This document shows, one piece after another, positions 45,901-56,221 of a stretch of 64,000 nucleotides of DNA. Under the pieces are notes generated by a model. That model was not told the origin of the DNA, did not search any database, and saw only the letters and a program-made list of their open reading frames with translations. Positions within the stretch are counted from its first letter, which is position 1. Every line of letters starts with the position of its first letter. The stretch is taken from positions 41,595,001 through 41,659,000 of the forward strand of contig NC_090291.1 in NCBI RefSeq assembly GCF_037392515.1. The letters are read 5' to 3'. Origin of the DNA: Haliotis asinina (lineage: Eukaryota > Mollusca > Gastropoda > Lepetellida > Haliotidae). A program made the translations under genes and the position numbers.

Positions 45901-46710
45901 ACTGTTAGATTCATGAACAAAGGCTTACTGCCGGATGAAATTGCTACAAAGGTCCGTCTACCAGAACATCTAGCAACACATCCCTATCTGATAGAACTGT
46001 ACGGCACCGTCGAGTGGTCCGTTAAAGGCGTCTTTAATACATACATGGGTTGGTTCAGTGGTGACCCGGTTGACCTTTCACCTTTGACCCCAGACGAACT
46101 AGCCAATAGGTATGTAGATCTGGGTGGCGGTGTTGAGAGATGTGTGGCTGCAGCACAAGAAGCACTTGATAAAGGAGATCACAGATGGGCCTTGACCTTG
46201 GCCTCCCATGTCATTAGAGTAGACCAACAGAACACGGCTGCGCGACGAATTGCCTCCCTTTGCATGACAGCTCTTGGTAATCAGCAAATCAGCTCAAATG
46301 GTCGTAACTATTATTTCACGTCAGCATTGGAAGTTCTTGGAGAAGTGAATACAAAGATAGACGGCAACCGTAGAGTAGGCTTGATCAGAATCGTTCCTAT
46401 GACAACGCTGTTCAGTCTGATGCGGGTTCGGTTTATACCAGAAACATGCCCAAATACCAACACAACTGTTTTGTTTGAATTTACTGACTCTAAAATGTTT
46501 ATTTCCTTAACCGTGCGAAACTCCATCGTTCTTATCGGTGACAGACCGTTAACGTCATATCAAATCAAGGTCAAGACGACCGAGACAGTGTGGCGTGAAA
46601 TAGCCATCAGCAAGATGGCCGCCTTGAAGTCATACGCCACTGGGCAGATGGCGGTCGAAGGTGGACTGGTCAACTTCCAAAATGTCATGTCCTGCTTCGA
46701 AAAGGATTAG
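39743..46710 (+). CDS. MBL-fold alkylsulfatase, copy A, probably inactive or decaying
   Basis: Exons by homology to copy B: 39743-39919, 43323-43529, 44857-45109, 45602-46710, 581 codons. Family enzymes (SdsA1/BDS1) use two zinc ions to hydrolyse linear alkyl sulfates to alcohol and sulfate. Domains: N-terminal membrane anchor (residues 6-22), metallo-beta-lactamase fold, alkylsulfatase dimerisation domain (EWSVKGVFNTYMGWF, NRYVDLGGGVE), C-terminal SCP2-like domain (TTVLFEF, SLTVRNSIVLI). Odd: the zinc motif reads THNYPDH, with Tyr120 in place of the His seen in THNHIDH (B) and THNHADH (C). Also, the base after exon 1 is TT where B and C have GT. Exons 2-4 are open. So either a pseudoenzyme using another donor, or an early pseudogene. 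AATAAA follows the stop at once (46,711). Introns 1 and 2 hold SINEs; intron 3 holds a minisatellite. Confidence 0.85.
39984..40136 (-). repeat. tRNA-derived SINE, family 2, in copy A intron 1
   Basis: Plus strand GAGTGAGTGAGTTTACCTTT to ACCATTAGGCTTCCCCAC, the reverse of family 2. Confidence 0.85.
40372..40520 (+). repeat. tRNA-derived SINE, family 2, in copy A intron 1
   Basis: TGGTTTTGTAGTCGAACATTCGC, B box GTTTCGATTCC and tail GACTGGAATATCGCTATGTG. Confidence 0.75.
40521..43322. other. Copy A intron 1, remainder
   Basis: No gene recognised. Two TGACGTCA/TGACGTCAT sites (about 41,033 and 41,455) resemble cAMP-response elements. Otherwise AT-rich sequence. Confidence 0.4.
43323..43529 (+). 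CDS. Copy A exon 2: zinc-motif exon with Tyr substitution
   Basis: Acceptor GTGTACAG, donor GTACGT. Sixty-nine codons; differs from copy C in only three residues (Cys for Gly, Tyr for His, Pro for Ala), two of them in the zinc motif. Confidence 0.88.
44265..44495 (+). repeat. SINE, family 1, inserted after A/C duplication
   Basis: Starts inside the head and ends with ACTAAACTCACTCAAT. It is flanked by GTCATGAT (44,257) and GTTCATGAT (44,496), a target-site duplication. Copy C has the uninterrupted site at about 61,033. Confidence 0.88.
44857..45109 (+). CDS. Copy A exon 3
   Basis: Acceptor CAACATCAG, donor GTAAAA. Encodes RPEIWAHRSILPEFQ, RQFGVLTPNHINSGIG and FVGTERDITVA. Same length as copy B exon 3 (253 bp, phase 1 exit). 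Confidence 0.88.
45110..45440 (+). repeat. Degenerate minisatellite from exon 3 junction, copy A
   Basis: Diverged units of the type GAGAGACAT...GGGCAGGTTGGTATA repeat to about 45,440. They resemble the exon end GAGACATTACTGTGGCAG plus donor, as in copy C. Confidence 0.75.
45602..46710 (+). CDS. Copy A exon 4: rest of MBL fold, dimerisation and C-terminal domains
   Basis: Acceptor TATTTTGTAG. Encodes VHIPGETPDQIGVWLPD, FLCADDVYRAFPNLYAIRG, HYLVPSHTRPLEG (late zinc/active-site His) and the two C-terminal domains to a TAG. Intact over 369 codons. Confidence 0.93.
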
Positions 46711-46716
46711 AATAAA
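46711..46716 (+). terminator. Poly(A) signal directly after copy A stop
   Basis: AATAAA begins at the base after the TAG. If used, the 3' UTR would be only 20-40 nt. Confidence 0.4.
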
Positions 46717-46940
46717 CATCATTGGACGAAGTCCTTCATCGACATCCGGTGTTCAGCACATGTTCCTGTCGACATGCTATTGCTTCAAGGGCGTAAACGT
46801 CTGCAACATGTTCCAAAGAAAGAAATATATATATGTGCATATGTGTGTTGCATGTGTGTATTTAGAACTGAATTTATATGGAAACAGTATTATATCCAGA
46901 TCTAGAGACTTGAAATGAAATACATTATGGTTAAAATACA

Positions 46941-47110
46941 ACATATATCATATTTGGGATTTCACTTTCATAGTAAAGTACGTTTTTGGTTGAGTCATTA
47001 GATGCCTGGCTCTGAGCGGGTGCGGGTTCGAATCCCGGATGGGACTCAACCAAAGAAGTACTAGAATTTGTATTTTACGGAGAAAGTGAAATCCCAAATA
47101 TGACATATGT
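46941..47110. repeat. Foldback element with tRNA-like centre
   Basis: Arms CATATTTGGGATTTCACTTT and AAAGTGAAATCCCAAATATG are exact inverted copies. A second inner pair, TTTGGTTGAGTC and GACTCAACCAAA, encloses a core with the perfect B box GGTTCGAATCC. The core is 64 nt between the 7-bp arms, too short and mispaired for a working tRNA. Confidence 0.75.
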
Positions 47111-47754
47111 TTCAACTGACCACTTTCTAAATGGCATTTTGTAATGATATCTGTTAAAATACATATCGAGGATTCAACTTTAATTCTATCTTAAAGTCCC
47201 TAACATAAGTGGTTTAATTAATGTAAATTTGGCTAAACAGAACAATTATTCTCATAATTCGTCTCGACTGCCCGCTTTCCTAAACAAGCCTGTCCGTAAG
47301 TGAAAGCTCCTCCCATCCTCCAATGGTGTTGTGACACGAGGGAGATGACATCACAGATACAGTCACGAACACATCACCCAGTGCAGAGATCGATGACATG
47401 AGCATGACATTGCGGGTTCAAATTTTATTCAGATAAGCAAAGACATGTACTAACCATGATCGTTGGGGAAAGTGAATTCACGAACACCGGTGCTGGGACT
47501 GAAAGGGTAGACACAGACGACTTTATGATAAGATGGACGTCTCTTGGCCAGCTTAAAGCCCTAAAAACCATCACATCAGTGTTACATATGGGAATATTGT
47601 CCCTGGGTGTTTGTCTGAGAACAGGAGTATTTTGAAGAAGGGGAAATGGTACATCAAGAGTTAGCAACGACCAAAGTTTAATGCAAATGAACGGAGGAGG
47701 AAAGCACTTGTGCCCTGGAACAAAGACGATGGTACATAGAATATATAATCTACA

Positions 47755-47892
47755 GTGACTGACTGATGGTATCTATTTTTCAGCAATATCACCAGGGGTC
47801 ATCTCAAAAATGGGATTCACACATTATACCCATGAGATGAAAGGAACCGATGTCTTTGGCATGACGAACGAACGTTTTGTCCAGTAGTGTAC
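47755..47892 (-). repeat. tRNA-derived SINE, family 2
   Basis: Plus strand TTTTTCAGCAATATCACCAG to GGCATGACGAACGAACGTTT, the reverse of family 2. Confidence 0.75.
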
Positions 47893-48328
47893 CTATCGCA
47901 CTTCATCACCTGTGACTGATAGTGACGTTGATTCAGATTTACAGGTGAGGGTTCGTTTTGTTGTCGATTTGGTGAATTTGCGATATTTAATAAAGAATGT
48001 TTAGAAATATTTAGTGCCTAACGCCTATAACAAGGATTAAAACGCACAAATCAGTATCAGTACCAGGCACAGTGGGCTATCGCAATAATGTCTAACACTA
48101 AAGCCTCTCCCTCGACACGCACATGTAACCCTTAGTAGGTGGGTCATATGGCATAATGCATATATTTTACGACTCCTCAATAAATACATTCGTCCCCCAC
48201 AAACACGGCTTGTTTCGAAAAGTTCCCGAATAAAAATGTATCAGTACACGGGAGATTACTCGTCTCTGTGGTGATAATCAAGGCCTCGAGAAGGACCATG
48301 CCTGCCTGGTTCGAGTCCGGTAAATTAT

Positions 48329-48332
48329 TGTG

Positions 48333-48374
<42 letters not shown>
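48329..48374 (+). repeat. TG microsatellite
   Basis: TG/CG run after a tRNA-like B box. Confidence 0.9.
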
Positions 48375-49050
48375 CAAGCAACGAATGATGTGAACACAAT
48401 ACTAATTGAGGTATGTTTAGTTTAACGAGCAATCACCTCGTCCGTTCCGTCTATACAATTAATCCCATCATTGTCGACTCAGTTCAATTATATTATTCGA
48501 ATAATATTCGGATTGACAGATCTTCAAGTAAACAGTTTGGGAAGACGAAGATATTTCCTCCTGTTTGATCGGAGCTATTTGTTTTCACTCTACTGACTGT
48601 CAACTGTCCAGTTTTCATTCTTGTTAACCACTGACATTCGGTTCACCCCATTCGATATCTCGTATCTCTGAGGGATTCACTTTCAGAAACACCCTGCTCA
48701 ACATCAAACTGAAAAACTAATTTCTATTCAGTATGAAACCGACTTTGCTCACTATCAACCATCAGGTCATACGAACTGCTTTTATATACGTGGAGAGATC
48801 TGTCAGCACAGGGCACCCACCCAGTACAATATCACTACGCTGTCTCTACTAACGGAATATGCCGAGTGGACCTGAATGCAGTTCCGACTCTCATTGTTTG
48901 GTCGACAACTTTGTGCGCACGGCTCATAGCTTTGGACAACAACAGTTGTTGAAGAAGGCCACAGACACTGAGCTGGCTTGGCAAGGGTAAGTCGCGATGT
49001 TGGATGCCCCCGGTTGGGTTCTCTACCTTGCATGTAAACAAACTTGTTTG

Positions 49051-49113
49051 TTTGTGTATGTATGTGTGCGTGCATGCGTGCATGCGTGCGTGCGTGCGTG
49101 CATGCGTTCGTGC
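49051..49113 (+). repeat. TGCG/TGCA microsatellite
   Basis: TGTATGTGTGCGTGCATGCG run. Confidence 0.9.
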
Positions 49114-49971
49114 ACAAGTTAATTCTGGACTCACCAAGCCCAAAAACTCTCAATATAATGAAATGGGTGATTTCAGTTCAACCTCAAAAGATTTCATGCG
49201 GATACAAAAACGTTTTTGCATTTTTGCATGAAGAACTGGACTCAGTGACTGGTTTGACACGCTGATTGTAACATTGGGTCAAATTACAAAAGCGATCAGT
49301 CACTTGTCCAAATCACTAAAATTGATATCTAGTTAGACTGATTGCCTAAACAATTTAAGTCAAATCCATCAAATGCAAGGTATTTGTTAGTTATATACCC
49401 TGAGTCGTTTAACAAATACAACTTGAAAAATCAAGGATATTACTATCCATTACAGTTAAGAATATGCAGGTGTTTCCACTGTTTCTGTCAACAAGAACTT
49501 CTAACTCATAAACTATAGAACAGTCTAACGCTTAGTCTCTGATAGTATATAATTTTGATGGAAACAAACGATTCCATTTAAGGAGGAGGCCCAGTGAGAA
49601 ATAAAACCTGTGGAAAATCTAGACTGGCTTCATTTAGAGCTTGAGCAGTGCTGCAGGGAAAATAATGCAGGTCAGAGGCTATGAGGCATTTTTTGTGTTT
49701 TACCAACGTATTTATGCATGCATGCATTGACGTTATGTTAATGGTCCGTGTATCTAAACGAATGCAAGAAAAAAAAGTAAGGTGTTGATCCCGAGCTAAG
49801 AACTAGGCAAATGGCCGGTGGTTTGTAAACAAGATTGACCGTCACCTTCACCCTGACCGCTGCAGGGGGTCAACGACATTATCCTTTATACGGACCCATT
49901 CAGGCGTTGGTGGTCACTGAATCTTGTTCGGGGGTCAAAGGGGCAAGTGAGGTTGGGTAACCACAGCTGAT

Positions 49972-50049
49972 GTCTATATATTCGTGTGGCAGCTGGTTTC
50001 ACAGGGTGTCGGGTGTATGTGCTGCAAAGAAAGGTAGTGGCAGCTGTAG
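49972..50049 (+). promoter_or_regulatory. Candidate promoter and 5' exon for copy B
   Basis: A TATA-like TCTATATAT at 49,973 is followed about 70 bp later by a strong donor (CAGCTGTAG then GTAAGTAGG). This layout fits a short 5' noncoding exon spliced to the acceptor TTCTGCACTTAG just before the copy B ATG. It is inference only. Confidence 0.3.
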
Positions 50050-50084
50050 GTAAGTAGGTACAATTCGTTTGATACAGTGAATGA

Positions 50085-50225
50085 GTGACTGAGTGTGATT
50101 TATACCCTACTTTTAAGAATATTCCAACAATATCACGGCTTCACACAATGTGCCATTGTGGGAAATCGAACCCGGACTGTTGCCGTGACGAGCGAACGCT
50201 TCAACCAGTAGGCTACACCACCGCC
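50085..50225 (-). repeat. tRNA-derived SINE, family 2
   Basis: Plus strand GTGACTGAGTGTGATTTATA to ACCAGTAGGCTACACCACC. Confidence 0.85.
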
Positions 50226-50576
50226 CCGCGTTTGATACAGAATCGTTGAACTCTGATTATTATACTTTTGTAAGCAATAGAATTTGGATTCTTTGGCTAT
50301 TGATTCACCGCAAGAAGCAACGGCCATTTTTTTCAATGTAGAAATTCCGTCCAACAACACGTTCAACTGGAAAGGTACATAGAAAAGACAGCAAGGCAGG
50401 TTTAAATTGTACAAACTGTGTAACGTGAACAGAAACACGCTGGAGCCATTCTGCAGTTAGACTGACTGTTTACATGAAAGTATATCAGAGAAGTTCTCAT
50501 AATCGTTTTCCATTATAAGGGAATTGTGTTTGCTGAATCACATATGTTATTTTCCACTTTGAAGCAATAGGAGCTG

Positions 50577-50702
50577 GTGGGGTAACCTAATTGTCAAAGC
50601 GTTCGATTCCCCTCATGGGCGAAGCCCAATTCTGGTGTCCCTCGCAGCAACATTGCCTGAATATTGTTAAAAGCGGTGTAAAGCTAAATTCACTCACTCA
50701 CT
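50577..50702 (+). repeat. tRNA-derived SINE, family 2, internally deleted
   Basis: GGTGGGGTAACCTAATTGTC, GTTCGATTCCCCTCATGGGC and tail TTAAAAGCGGTGTAAAGC. Confidence 0.85.
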
Positions 50703-50927
50703 TAACGCGATAGAAGTTTGTTCACAGTTTTAAAAAATCAAACTGATTGAGTCGAAGAAACATAGAAGGTCGCATGGAATATAAAAAAAAAGATTTACAA
50801 AAGTGTTTTTTCATGTACAGTTTGATAACATCTGTGTCCAGAATATGTGTGATACCAAGACATCAGTTCGTCAACGTCTAACGGAATTATAAGGTATCGG
50901 AGCCCTTTCCAAAAAACGAGGAGAGTC

Positions 50928-51090
50928 GGGATAGCCCGGTGGCTCCCGTCGCGTCGCATACCCAGGTTAACGGCATTAATTCCCGTATAGGTAAAATGTG
51001 TTAAGCCCATTTCAGCCCCCCCCCCCCCCCCCCCCCCCAAAGTTCTTGAAACATTGCTGAAAAGGGGAGCAAACCCATATTCACGCGCTC
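50928..51090 (+). repeat. Family 2-like SINE with 23-base poly-C
   Basis: GGGATAGCCCGGTGGCTCCC head, AAGCCCATTTCAG, then an uninterrupted run of 23 C at 51,016-51,038, then AACATTGCTGAAAAGGGG. Confidence 0.6.
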
Positions 51091-51120
51091 CTTAAACTCA
51101 GCGACTGGTGAAGGTCATTT

Positions 51121-52090
51121 GACAGACAGACAGACAGACAGACACTGTCAGTTTATTTGTATATGTGGCCCTAAGGCCAATAGTACATCTGAGAGAAATC
51201 TTAACAATGCATATATGCGCTACCTGTTATCTTCTGTGCGGAGCAGCATACAGAATTTTTGTCTCGAGGGTTGGTTATGAAAGAAATTAGGCAGATATTT
51301 TTTTCTAATTTCTGAGTATTGCAGGCACATAAGTAGCACATGGTACTCATCCTCTTGCGATAGATTACAGAATGGACACTGGGTATCTATTGTATTTACA
51401 GTTTTGGCAAATCGTACGGCTTGGACATTAAAATTACATCAAAATTTAGTGAGCGGACGCTTAAGTTGTGGTGATTTAATCTTTGAAAAGTAAATTTCTG
51501 TATTAATACAGTATTTATGTTCTGTATAAAAATTTACAGACGTAGATGACGTTATTACATTGTACCAGTCTTGTTGATAAATATCTTTGCATCTCTACCT
51601 GAATACGATGAAATATTCTGCATTGCTGACATTTTGAGCGAGCCATACATTTCCAAAGGCATGACTAAAAAAGAATAGCTCTGACGAAGGAAACCCAATT
51701 AGTATCTCCTGTATCATCGTGAATATCGTGAAATTGGTTGTCTCATCAATCTTAGCCAATATGATATAACCCGACAGCGGCCGTTAATAAATAATGGAAA
51801 ACGTCCACATTCAGCTAAAATAACCTTGTTCGCGGTTCTGTAACCAACAAGTAACAGGAATTTACAGAACTTTGAATGTACCTTTTCAATATTCTAATTT
51901 ATCCTAGTGCCCCATATTTCAGAACCATACAGCAAAACTGTTTGAATTTTCCCATCAAACAGTTTAAAACTTGGATCGGTATTTCTTTGTATTTATATAT
52001 GAATTTCTTTATGACATGTAGGTCATTTGTATGTACAGCGTAACACGCTTTGTAGCTGTGATGTGTTCCCAACATTTGTAACATGACCAT
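51121..52090 (-). mobile_element. LINE 3' end, minus strand
   Basis: Ends in a (GACA)n tail at 51,121. The minus strand encodes TQCPFCNLSQEDEYHVLLMC (C-terminal zinc-binding block) and, upstream, KIQTVLLYGSEIWG-like sequence. Stops and frameshifts are present. A similar element with the same tail lies at 62,399. Confidence 0.75.
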
Positions 52091-52275
52091 GTTTCATTTG
52101 TCAGACAGGACAACAGGTGCTTTCTACTGCCAGGCTAGATGATATTACAGTGGAATATTTTTCAGATAGAATATTAATTTCTTTTAGTGGGTCTGCTGTT
52201 AAACCAAACTATATTTGAGTGGGCAGATATGTAAACCCCTGCTAAAACCACTTGCGTTTCTGCACTTAGTACGAC

Positions 52276-52452
52276 ATGGCCAACACTAGCGTTGTTGTCG
52301 CCCTCGTCCTCGCGGCGGCGGCGTTCGGAGGCAACTGGTTGTGGTCAAGACAGACCAAGAAGGAGCAAATTGAGAGACTGAACAGCAGTGTCCGCGCTCC
52401 GGACCTTCTGAAACAACACTCGAACGTCTTCAACAAGAAAGAGATCATCAAG
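52276..52452 (+). CDS. Copy B exon 1: membrane anchor
   Basis: Acceptor CTGCACTTAG lies six bases before the ATG. Encodes MANTSVVVALVLAAAAFGG and RAPDLLKQHSNVFNKKEIIK. Donor GTAAGA; a family 1 SINE begins five bases into the intron. Confidence 0.9.
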
Positions 52453-55400
52453 GTAAGAACCCGTGAAGATCCGAGTAGGATTGATCACACTATGCATGTC
52501 AGATTCGACGAACGGGATCGAGTGGTCAGGCTCTCTGGCTTGGTTGACACATGTTATCGTATCCCAGTTGCGTAGATCGGTGCGCATGTCGTTGATTACT
52601 GGATTGTCTTGTCCAGACCCGATAATCTACAGACTACCGCCATATAGTGCGGCGTAAAACAGCAAATCAAACAACCAATCATCCAGATAAGGGGATAGAC
52701 AGGTGCCACTGACATGAAGTATTACCTGTCTCATTAAATGATGTATTAATACACTACCGTGCAAAAGAAGGCATGCACCGCGATGACTAAATATGAAACA
52801 AACAAGAAATTGAGATGATACGGATATGATGCATTGACTTCAATAGTGGTTAAAGACCCGTGAAGGTCCCGGGGTAGAATAGGCCTTCAGCAACCCATGC
52901 TTGCCATAAAAGGCGACTCAGCTTGTCGTAAGAGGCGACTAACGGGATCGGGTGGTCAGGCTCGCTGACTTGGTTGACACATGTCATCGGTTCCCAATTG
53001 CGCAGATCAATGCTCATGTTGTTGATCACTGGATTGTCTGGTCCAGACTCGATTATTTACAGACCGCCGCCATATAGCTGGAATATTGCTGAGTGCGGCG
53101 TGAAACTAAACTCACTCACTCACTCAATAGTGGTTAAAACGCCCGCTTGTCACGCCAAAGACCCGGATGAAGTCCATTTCTAATGTCCCCCGCCGTGATA
53201 TTGGTGGAATATTGCTAAAACCGGTGTAAAATAATACTCACTCCAGCTTGCAGTGTGTCAGGGAGTGTTTTCACCCCAGTAACGTTTCCTTAACGTTTGG
53301 CCACATCTAGTCTTAAAGTGTATGCTTTCGATGACCAAGTATGTTATGATAAAAATCAGGATAAAAACATTAGCATGGAAAATATTGACGGCAGCTGAAA
53401 TTCGGATCTTTTTGTTTTAGAGTATGAAAGACTAAATACGTTGGGTCCAGTTGACGAGATTTTGTGCGTACATATTTTTTTTAATTATTAACAAACACGC
53501 CCAAAAGATCCATTTAACGAACTAGTCTTGATCCAGAGAACTGCGTTTATTCTTAACGTTCTCACTGGACTGCAGGTGACGCCCAACGTTTACTGCGCTG
53601 TCGGATACGCCCTTGCCAACACCATCATGATCGAGGGCGATGACGGCGTCATCATTGTCGACGTCACCGAGAGTGTCTCAGCTGGCGATGACGTGTTTCG
53701 AGATCTCCGGGCCATCACCAAGAAGCCTGTGCGCGCCATCATTTACACCCACAACCACATCGACCATACTTTCGGTGCCAAGGTGAGAATATGTTGGCGA
53801 CTGCCTGTGTGAGTTTACGTCTACATTACTGACTGGACATCAAGCTCTCTATTGCCTGTCTTCGTTAGGGTACGTTAGTCGGTTGGTCAGGCAAGGTGAG
53901 GTATCATAGGAGCGATGGGATAGCTTTCTGGTTGAACTCACTCGTCACGCCCAGGACCCGGGTTCGATGGGTACAATGTGTGAAGGCCATTTCTGGTGTC
54001 ACCACAGTTGCTTTAAATTTGGTGAAATCGGCGTAAATCACACTCACTCACTCACTATTGCCTATTATCATAGATCGATGTGGGATGTTGCGCATTCAAA
54101 AGGTTACAAGCCACCTCGATATTTCTTAAACATATATGAACTATATGACATAGATGTAGGTAAATAATTTAATTGAATAATGTGATCAACTAAATTCATT
54201 TTGCAGTCATTCATCGAGGACCCCGCGCACCCTCCCGACGTCTGGGCTCACCAGCTTATCCTCAAAGAGTTCCAGAGATTGTTCCACAGTAATGAAATCA
54301 TACTGACTCGCGGTATGCGCCAGTTTGGTACCCTCACGCCTGCGCAGATCAACTCAGGGATAGGGTTCACCCTGACCCTTGACAAAGACAAGATGGACTT
54401 CGGCCTTGTCATGCCAAACAAGCTGTTTATAGGATCTGAGCGGGATATCAGCTATGCAGGTTTGTATATGGTTCTTGTTGACCTTTGTGCCGGAAGAGGA
54501 ATGTTCGTTAACATGAGTGGTCTAGTGATCAAAGCGTTCGGTCATCACACTGGAGACACAGGTTTGATTCCCTACATGGGTACAATTTGTGAAGCCCATA
54601 TCTCGTGTCTTTTGCTGCGATATTTCTGGAATATTGCTATAAACGGCGTACAAAAATACTCACTCACATCATAATTCTGCACAACTAATTGAAATGCATT
54701 TGGCGTCTTGACCCGCATGTCGCCTTTAGGTACCTTCCGTGTGACCGTTGGCTTGGTAACAGAGCCTCATTTCACACAGAGCCTCTTCTCACACTGTAAC
54801 CTCAAGACAAAACCCGATAAGAAACGTTGTTTTGATCGCGAGGGTTCGACTGTCGTGAGTAGAGTGCTACGAGCAGATTTTGCATTGTGCTTTGTAACAG
54901 GGTTATACCTCATTTCACAATGGAAATATCGGTGACTAGAATCTCAAGACCCGGTTACGAAAGTACCTGAGAGCACTTTTTACAAATGACCAGCATTTAA
55001 TACGGCATCACTTTCCGAGGACAGGTGAAAAAGGTTCTTATTCTTCATGCCTGTAGTATTGTGTGAAGCGTCCTACAATGCATACATATTGTGTTATGTT
55101 TCATCATTTCAGGTGTTTCAATGAAGCTTGTCCACATCCCCGGAGAAACAAACGACCAGATCGGAGTATGGCTGCCAGACCAGAAGGTGTTCCTGTGCGC
55201 TGACGACGTCTACCGAGCCTTCCCCAACCTCTACGCCATCAGGGGAACGCCGTCTCGCAGTCTACTAGACTGGTCATCCTCACTGGACAAGATTATTGAC
55301 CTTGAACCTCACTACCTCGTCCCGAGTCACACACGTCCGTTAGAGGGCGCTGATTCCATCATGTCACTGCTGACCAGCTACCGAGACGCCATCCAGTTTG

Positions 55401-56221
55401 TTCATGATCAGACAATCAGGTTTATGAACAAAGGTTTGATGCCAGACGAGATTGCCGCAAAAGTCCGTCTGCCGGAACAATTAGCTACCCATCCATACTT
55501 GCTTGAATTTTACGGAACAGTGGAATGGTCCGTTAAGGGTGTATTTAATACCTACCTCGGATGGTTCGACGGCGACCCGGTGCACCTTTCACCTCTGACC
55601 CCAGACGAATTGGCCAATCGCTATGTAGCCATTGGGGGAGGAATTGACAACATGGTGAAGATGGCAAGAAAGGCTCTGAACGAAGGGGATTACAGATGGG
55701 GTTTGACTGTATCTTCCCACGTCATTAGAGCTGATGATATGAATAAAGACGCACGTGACATTGCATCTCAGTGCATGATGGAGATTGGTAATCAGCAGAT
55801 TAGTTCCAACGGCCGGAACTACTTCCACACATATGCCCTTGAGGTCATCGGTGCAGCTGACGCCCGACCAGGACCTCTCACAATGGCTCGATTCATCCGC
55901 GGGATGCCACTTTTCACACTGTTTAAAGTCCTCGGGGTCCGCTTCGCAGCAGAGAAGTGCGGACAGGTTAATGTCACGGTTTTGTTCGAGTTCCAGAACC
56001 CTAAATCTATGGTCTCAATGCAGCTGAGGAACTCTGTAGTCATCATCAAGGACCGGCCTCCCAAGAAGTACGACGTCAGAGTGGATATTGATGACGCCAA
56101 ATGGCGAGACGTGTTGATCTCTCGTTTGGTAGAAAAATCAGCAGTGTCTCTCACCGAAGCAAAGGTCGAAGGAGACGTGGAGATCCTTAAAGCCCTGTTC
56201 GACTGCTTTGAGGGAAACTGA
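52276..56221 (+). CDS. MBL-fold alkylsulfatase, copy B, intact
   Basis: Exons 52276-52452, 53576-53782, 54207-54459 and 55113-56221, all with GT-AG junctions and matching phases, give 581 residues. Residues 6-22 form a hydrophobic anchor followed by RQTKKEQ, so it is probably bound to a membrane of the secretory path. Residues 60-300: metallo-beta-lactamase fold with THNHIDH (His118, His120, Asp122, His123), PGET (Glu224), CADD and PSHTRP (His285) as zinc or active-site positions. About 300-430: dimerisation domain (EWSVKGVFNTYLGWF, NQQISSNGRNYFHT). About 450-581: SCP2-like C-terminal domain. The family hydrolyses primary alkyl sulfates; bacterial SdsA1 is a little longer (about 658 residues with its secretion signal). 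The natural substrate in animals is not known to me. Three neighbouring copies share the exon plan. AATAAA at 56,831 gives a 3' UTR of about 630 bp. Confidence 0.93.
52458..52662 (+). repeat. SINE, family 1, abutting a splice donor
   Basis: Head ACCCGTGAAGATCC follows GTAAGA of copy B exon 1 at once. A related copy of the exon end plus this SINE is found at 56,971-57,130. Confidence 0.85.
52858..53133 (+). repeat. SINE, family 1, full length and young
   Basis: Complete from AGACCCGTGAAGGTCCCGGG to CTCACTCACTCACTCAATAG with little divergence from the family pattern. Flanking ATAGTGGTTAAA on both sides is its target-site duplication, split from the family 2 SINE that follows. Confidence 0.92.
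53128..53245 (+). repeat. tRNA-derived SINE, family 2
   Basis: ATAGTGGTTAAAACGCCCGC, CACGCCAAAGACCCGG and tail GGTGGAATATTGCTAAAACC. Confidence 0.85.
53576..53782 (+). CDS. Copy B exon 2: zinc-motif exon
   Basis: Acceptor GACTGCAG, donor GTGAGA. Encodes VTPNVYCAVGYALANTIM, GVIIVDVTESVSAG and YTHNHIDHTFGAK. Differs from copies A and C at about 21 of 69 residues. Confidence 0.93.
53905..54055 (+). repeat. tRNA-derived SINE, family 2, in copy B intron 2
   Basis: GGGATAGCTTTCTGGTTGAAC, ACCCGGGTTCGATGGGTAC and CTCACTCACTCACT tail. Confidence 0.85.
54207..54459 (+). CDS. Copy B exon 3
   Basis: Acceptor CATTTTGCAG, donor GTTTGT. Encodes DVWAHQLILKEF, MRQFGTLTPAQINSGIG and MPNKLFIGSERDISYA. No minisatellite follows, unlike copies A and C. 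Confidence 0.92.
54515..54672 (+). repeat. tRNA-derived SINE, family 2, in copy B intron 3
   Basis: GGTCTAGTGATCAAAGCGTT, ACAGGTTTGATTCCC and tail CTGGAATATTGCTATAAACG. Confidence 0.85.
55113..56221 (+). CDS. Copy B exon 4: rest of MBL fold, dimerisation and C-terminal domains
   Basis: Acceptor TCATTTCAG. 369 codons to a TGA, the same length as copy A exon 4. The first third is over 90% identical to A in DNA, the last third is roughly 40-50% identical in protein. Confidence 0.95.

Larger units (their letters stand above)
47111..49960. other. Spacer between copies A and B
   Basis: No gene recognised. It holds a family 2 SINE at 47,755-47,892 (minus), a short tRNA-like patch (GGTTCGAGTCC near 48,309) and two microsatellites. 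Confidence 0.5.

Noticed and set aside
46984-47056. Possible functional tRNA gene
   Set aside because: B box and terminal pairing are perfect, but the core is only 64 nt between the 7-bp arms, with a mispaired T stem and no proper D and anticodon arms. It sits inside a longer inverted repeat, so it is a foldback element.
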